Assembly (NCBI RefSeq): GCF_000208745.1
Contig: NC_030858.1
Span: 16,389,733 to 16,453,732 of the forward strand
Origin: Theobroma cacao
Taxonomy: Eukaryota > Streptophyta > Magnoliopsida > Malvales > Malvaceae
DNA: 64,000 nt
Reading direction: 5' to 3'
A program made the translations under genes and the position numbers. Every line of letters starts with the position of its first letter. The first letter of the stretch is position 1. Below are positions 59,843 through 64,000 of this stretch, one piece after another. The notes beneath the pieces are model-generated. The model did not search any database and was not told the DNA's origin. It saw only the letters and a program-made list of their open reading frames with translations.

Positions 59843-62800
59843 ATGTTATTGGAAAAAATGGACAGTTCCACTAGAAACCAAGATGCACCTATTCCCATGT
59901 ACATCCAAAAGTTGATGAAAATGATCCAAGCTTCTCAAGAAAGGATGCAACGTTCGAAGACAACAATAGAAGGATGTTGGAGGCAATATCTTAACTTACA
60001 TCCTTTATTGCCACCACTTTTCAATCTCAACCTATACACCTTAATGAGAGTGCACCTGATGGAGCCTTTCTCTTAGTTGTAAACACCAATGAGAATGGAA
60101 GAAATGGAGACAATGCAGCTAATGCGATAGGCGTTGTAAATCTTGATTTGATCAACTCCCTTGTGCTAGTTACACTAGCACCTACCTCTATTGCAGTAAT
60201 CCCACCAGTCTTTACCCAAGGATTTGTGACAATGGAGGAGCTTCAAAGGCTGCTAGAATAGAAGAAGAAGAAAATTCTTGAGTTTGATCTCAAGCTACCT
60301 TACCTGGCTAGTGTAGCTGCAAAACTATATCTTAAGGACTACACTAGCCCTAAGTTTAAACAATTCAATAGAAAGACAAAAGATGCATAGGAGCATGTCA
60401 TGAAATTTGTGGGAACTCTTATAGTAGCAATATAATATTGGATGATGACTTGAAGTTGATGGAGTTTTACAAGTCTCTTACTGGAAAAGCCAATACATGG
60501 TATATTAATCTCACCCCTGGTTTTGTTCAATCTTGGAGTCAAATTTGTATGATATTGTCACGACCCAAATTTCGGGCCATGACCAGCGCATAGGCCCAAT
60601 GGACGTAGTCCACTAAGCCCAAACAAGCCTATTAGTCCGACATGTTCATCATTCCATCATAAACTGCTAAATCATTTTTCAAAACTTACAATCAAAATAT
60701 TATTGAACATTGCCATCTCATATTGGCATACTAAACAAGTGTATATACATTTGTTTACAACATGTATCTTAACAATTACATTAGGTTCGTTTATACACAA
60801 CAAAATAATACTCGACTTCCAGCGGAGGGACTCGGACGAATGTACAACTACTGAATGCTGAGACACCTACCAAAAGATGTGTACAAGTTTATAAGGACAC
60901 CTCATCCTAGTTACTGGCTGCCTCGTGATCTGAAACATGAAGTTGAAAATGGTGAGTATAAACCCAGTGAGTGAACAAGAAAGGGAACAAGCATACCGTA
61001 AGGAATCTTTAATTAAATCATGATGCATTCTTTTTCAAAACAATGCAATTTATTTCTATTCTTACTAAAAACCCCTCTCCAAGCCCTTAATTGATTGATC
61101 ATTTGAAAATCATGAATCCATACACAATGAACCATTTGAAGAATGAAAGCTTCAATGATATGTAAGCAAGTCAAATATGACAACGAATCTTCACTGCAGC
61201 GGAAAAGCTTCAATGATATGTTGGGATTTGGTTATTAGCCGACTGAGGGTTTCTCACTAAACCTCCTCCCTTTAAACTTAACTCATTTAATTCTTAATGT
61301 AGGAAGTCCATGCTCTGATATGGTAGTAAAGAAGTGAAAGATAAGGCAGCAATTGGACAAGATAGGAGACCAAAACAGAAGGTTTTTCGCTGCAGTGAGA
61401 TTTTTTCTCGCTGCAGCGAAATTATAACCCAAAAACAGAAGGTTTCTCGCTACAGCGAAATTTCACTCATGAAACAGCGAGATTCCTTTTTCGCTGCAGC
61501 GAGAAGCTACAGTGACTATCTCGCTGCAGTGAAATACATTCTCGCTGCAGCGAGAACCAATTCTGGTGAAGGTTCTCAAACTCGAGAGTTTCTCGCTACA
61601 GCGGAAAGGCATTCTCGCTGCAGCGAAATACAGGGTACCAAACGAAAATTTCCCTTTTTCCCAAAGAAAACCACCTTACTTGAAATGTTCAAAACCAATA
61701 AGAAATACATAACAACTTCCCAAAGTTTAACATACTGAATTTCACATACATTACATCCATATACATAACTCATAAATGTATTATAACACACATGTTTACG
61801 TATGTATACATATACATATACCCATCACCATCATGCACACCATCCCATCATCATCATCACCAGCTCATGCGCACTCCCTACTCGCACATGGCTGGGTCAT
61901 CACCGAGTTATGCACACTCCCTACTCGCACATAGCCGAGTCAATATAATTACACAACATTATATTCAAGCATAAATGTATATCAACATAATGCAGTCATG
62001 TAGAAATCCATAATAACCACATATCATAACATAAACTATTTCTCAAGAGCTTGTTCCCAAGGCATTCATTTTTGAGAAAAGTTGTATAAAATCATTCAAA
62101 CACTTTGTTCAAAACAATCATATTCCCAAAACAATTTTGATAGGTAGTCCACTCACCAATTGATTGTAGAGCCTTTAGATGACTCCAATTCCCCCAATTG
62201 TCCAAATGAGATGATGGGGCTTCCTTAGAACCTAGGATCACATTAGCATAAGCAATAGGTCAATTTACACACTATGAACCCTAAAAGCTATCTCTAAACT
62301 AGTTTTCAATTGCCACATTAAATGGCCATCTATGTTCACTATCTTAATCACTAAAAGTAATGAACATACTCAACAATAAACAGCTCATAAATCCCAATTA
62401 CTAGCCATTTTCTGCAGCTAAAAATCAAGCTTAATTCATCACTTACCCTAAGGCTCCTTTGTAGTCAAATTCTTTTCCAATTGCTTCCAAATCAATGGGG
62501 TAAATCAATGGGGTAATTCTTTTTTTCTCTCTCTAGAATGTTCAACTAGTGAGAGAAAGTGCAGAAATGAGATTTATCAAGGGTTTTAAAGTGAGAGGAT
62601 GAAATAACACAAGGGTTTATGGAAGAGTACACCAAAAGCATGAAAATTGAAGCTAGAGAGAGAAAGTTATGGAAGCTTGAAGAAAACTCCCATGGAGAAA
62701 TTGAAGAAACGTGAGAGAGGAGAAGGGAAAAAGAAGACCATTTGTTGGAAATTCAAGAAGGTGCTGGAAATTTCAAGATATTTATAGCCAATCTTATCTT

Positions 62801-63900
62801 TTCCTTTAAAATTACGAAAATGCCCCTCCACCAATTTACTTATTCTCCTCCAATCTTTTATGCAATCTTTTTGCTCTTTTAACACTGGGACAAGGTCCAT
62901 AATGGTCTAGACATGTTCGAGTTCATAAAAACTTAAAATTTTAACTCGATGTGAAAAATGATCATTTTGCCCCTGTTATGAAAATTGTTGAAACTTCTAG
63001 TTTTCTTCGTGTTTTCACCAGCACACATCATTTATGCAGTCTTATACCCATTTTGACCTTAAAATATCATAAAACTTTCTTTTGGAAGCTTATTAGAGAA
63101 AATGATAAAATTACCCCTAGCTCGTATTATTACATCTATGCTTAGTTACAAGCCTATAGAGGTTGGGGTCTCATAGATATTTAAAGAAAAGTTCTTCTTT
63201 TCTCAAGAAAAGGTTACTCTCGTTGATCTGGGAAAAGAATACCAAAAGTCCAAGGAAGATTTCATGGACTACATTCAATGCTTCAAAGAGAAGGTGTTGG
63301 ATATACAAAAGTCTCATGATGAGAATGAGTTAGTAAAGGTTTGCATCCAAGGCATGTTTAATGAGTATAAGTTACACTTTGGAGAATTTACATTTTCCAA
63401 CTTTCGTTACCTTGATAAAAGTTGCATGAAGGACTAATAATATGGTTCATAGACAGAAGGGAGTTATTCGTTTTGATAGGAGGAATACCCCAACAATGAT
63501 GTCATTTAAGCAGGAGGTAAAGAAAATAGAGGTATTTTTAAAGCAAATTTGTGTCGTAGAAGGGATATCCCCGAGAAGAATGTTAAATGATGAGAACGGC
63601 TCTTTTCCACTATTCTCAATACCTCTAGATAGAGTGAAAGTTCTTATCTAAAAAGGGTCAGGGATGGACAAGTGAACTTACCTTACACCCACAACCATTA
63701 ACAGTGGAAGAGAAGAGCAACAAAAGATACTACGATTATCATTGAGCAATTAGTCATCCACATGCTAAGTGCATAAACCTTCGAAGAATAATCCATTAGC
63801 AGGTGAAGTGAGAAAAGTACTGATTGGAAACAATAACGTCTAAAAAAATATATTTTCCACTCATCCAAATCTTCAAGGGCAAGTGAACATAATAATTCAT
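59843..63900 (+). pseudogene. Ty3/gypsy gag remnant (Tat/Athila-like), split by a solo LTR
   Basis: Left of the insertion the frame gives 'FDLKLPYLASVAAKLYLKDY' (60278-60340), 'FKQFNRKTKDA', 'EHVMKFVGTL', 'LMEFYKSLTGKANTWYIN'. Right of it, from 63181, it continues with 'EKFFFSQEKVTLVDLG', 'FMDYIQCFKEKVLDI' and 'LVKVCIQGMFNEYKL'. Farther on, around 63720-63775, a degenerate 'YDYH..ISHPHAKC' corresponds to the CxxH..GHPTxxC motif common in this gag type. Several stops are present. The solo LTR at 60556-63175 sits inside, with a 5-bp duplication. The element continues toward or beyond the right window edge. Confidence 0.8.
60556..63175 (-). mobile_element. complete family-1 solo LTR inside gypsy gag
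   Basis: On the + strand it starts TGTCACGACCCAAATTTCGG and ends GGGGTCTCATA (a CA terminus with one transition). The target-site duplication GATAT is perfect (60551-60555 and 63176-63180), and the gag frame is restored when it is removed. It has about ten CTCGCTGCAGCGAG-type motifs at 61190-61625, with a perfect 18-bp palindrome at 61539-61556. Reversed 42-bp repeat units lie near 61865-61940, and a TATA box lies at 62779-62786 (minus strand). At 2620 bp it is the cleanest reference copy of the family here. Confidence 0.95.
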
Positions 63901-64000
63901 ACTCACCATGAGGATCCTTTTTCTTCAAACACTCAAATTAAGGATGGAAGTGAAACTACTTTGGTTACTTCTTTGATTGCTAGCTTGCTCATGGAGACAC

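Noticed and set aside
61190..61630. A CRISPR-like array from regularly recurring CTCGCTGCAGCGAG motifs
   Set aside because: Spacing is irregular, the repeats are palindromic and degenerate, and the setting is a plant LTR with a target-site duplication.

Overview
This is a plant nuclear window, almost certainly from a dicot. It holds one intact protein gene, at about 52.3-55.7 kb on the + strand, surrounded by deeply nested, mostly dead LTR retrotransposons. The gene has three exons with GT-AG introns and encodes a SMAX1-LIKE protein of the SMXL4/SMXL5 clade. The gag and SMXL sequences resemble Malvaceae (cacao/cotton relatives), but that placement is recollection, not proof.

Layout. 0-7.2 kb: the 3' part of a 'palindrome' LTR (family 1) ending at 570, an older LTR (family 5) to about 2.2 kb, and the 3' end of a copia element with its polypurine tract and 3' LTR (5105-7178). 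7.2-13.8 kb: a minus-strand Sirevirus-like copia element (gag, protease, integrase, primer-binding site, LTR remnant), split by a solo LTR at 9550-12302. 13.8-21.2 kb: an unclassified repeat carrying a family-1 LTR (15340-20685), itself split by a second family-1 LTR (16695-19373). 21.2-23.4 kb: a copia LTR, a LINE 3' end and a Tat-like LTR fragment. 23.4-40.8 kb: one decayed Ty3/gypsy Tekay/Del-type chromovirus with both LTRs and four solo LTRs nested in it (27112-28885, 31898-34276, 35960-37200, 38056-39744). 40.8-44.3 kb: an inverted LTR fragment, a Tat-like 3' end and another family-1 LTR. 45-52 kb: AT-rich gene-flanking sequence. 52-56 kb: the SMXL gene. 57.5-64 kb: a copia deletion derivative, then a gypsy gag split by a 2.6-kb family-1 solo LTR.

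The SMXL product should be a nuclear transcriptional co-repressor. It has a double Clp-N domain, two degenerate AAA+-like domains and an EAR motif (LDLNM), but lacks the RGKT degron found in strigolactone/karrikin-responsive members. Relatives in Arabidopsis act in phloem formation.

The most unusual signal is in the repeats. Four LTR groups, gypsy and copia, each carry a dense cluster of a different short palindrome or inverted-repeat pair: TTCTCGCTGCAGCGAGAA, TGTATCGATACA, TTAATCGATTAA/TTAGTCGACTAA, and AAGGATCGACC paired with its complement. Such clusters are known in Sirevirus (copia) LTRs. Their presence in non-Sirevirus LTRs, and in family 1 downstream of the TATA box, looks worth pursuing. 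At least six solo LTRs have recognisable target-site duplications, which gives a readable insertion history.
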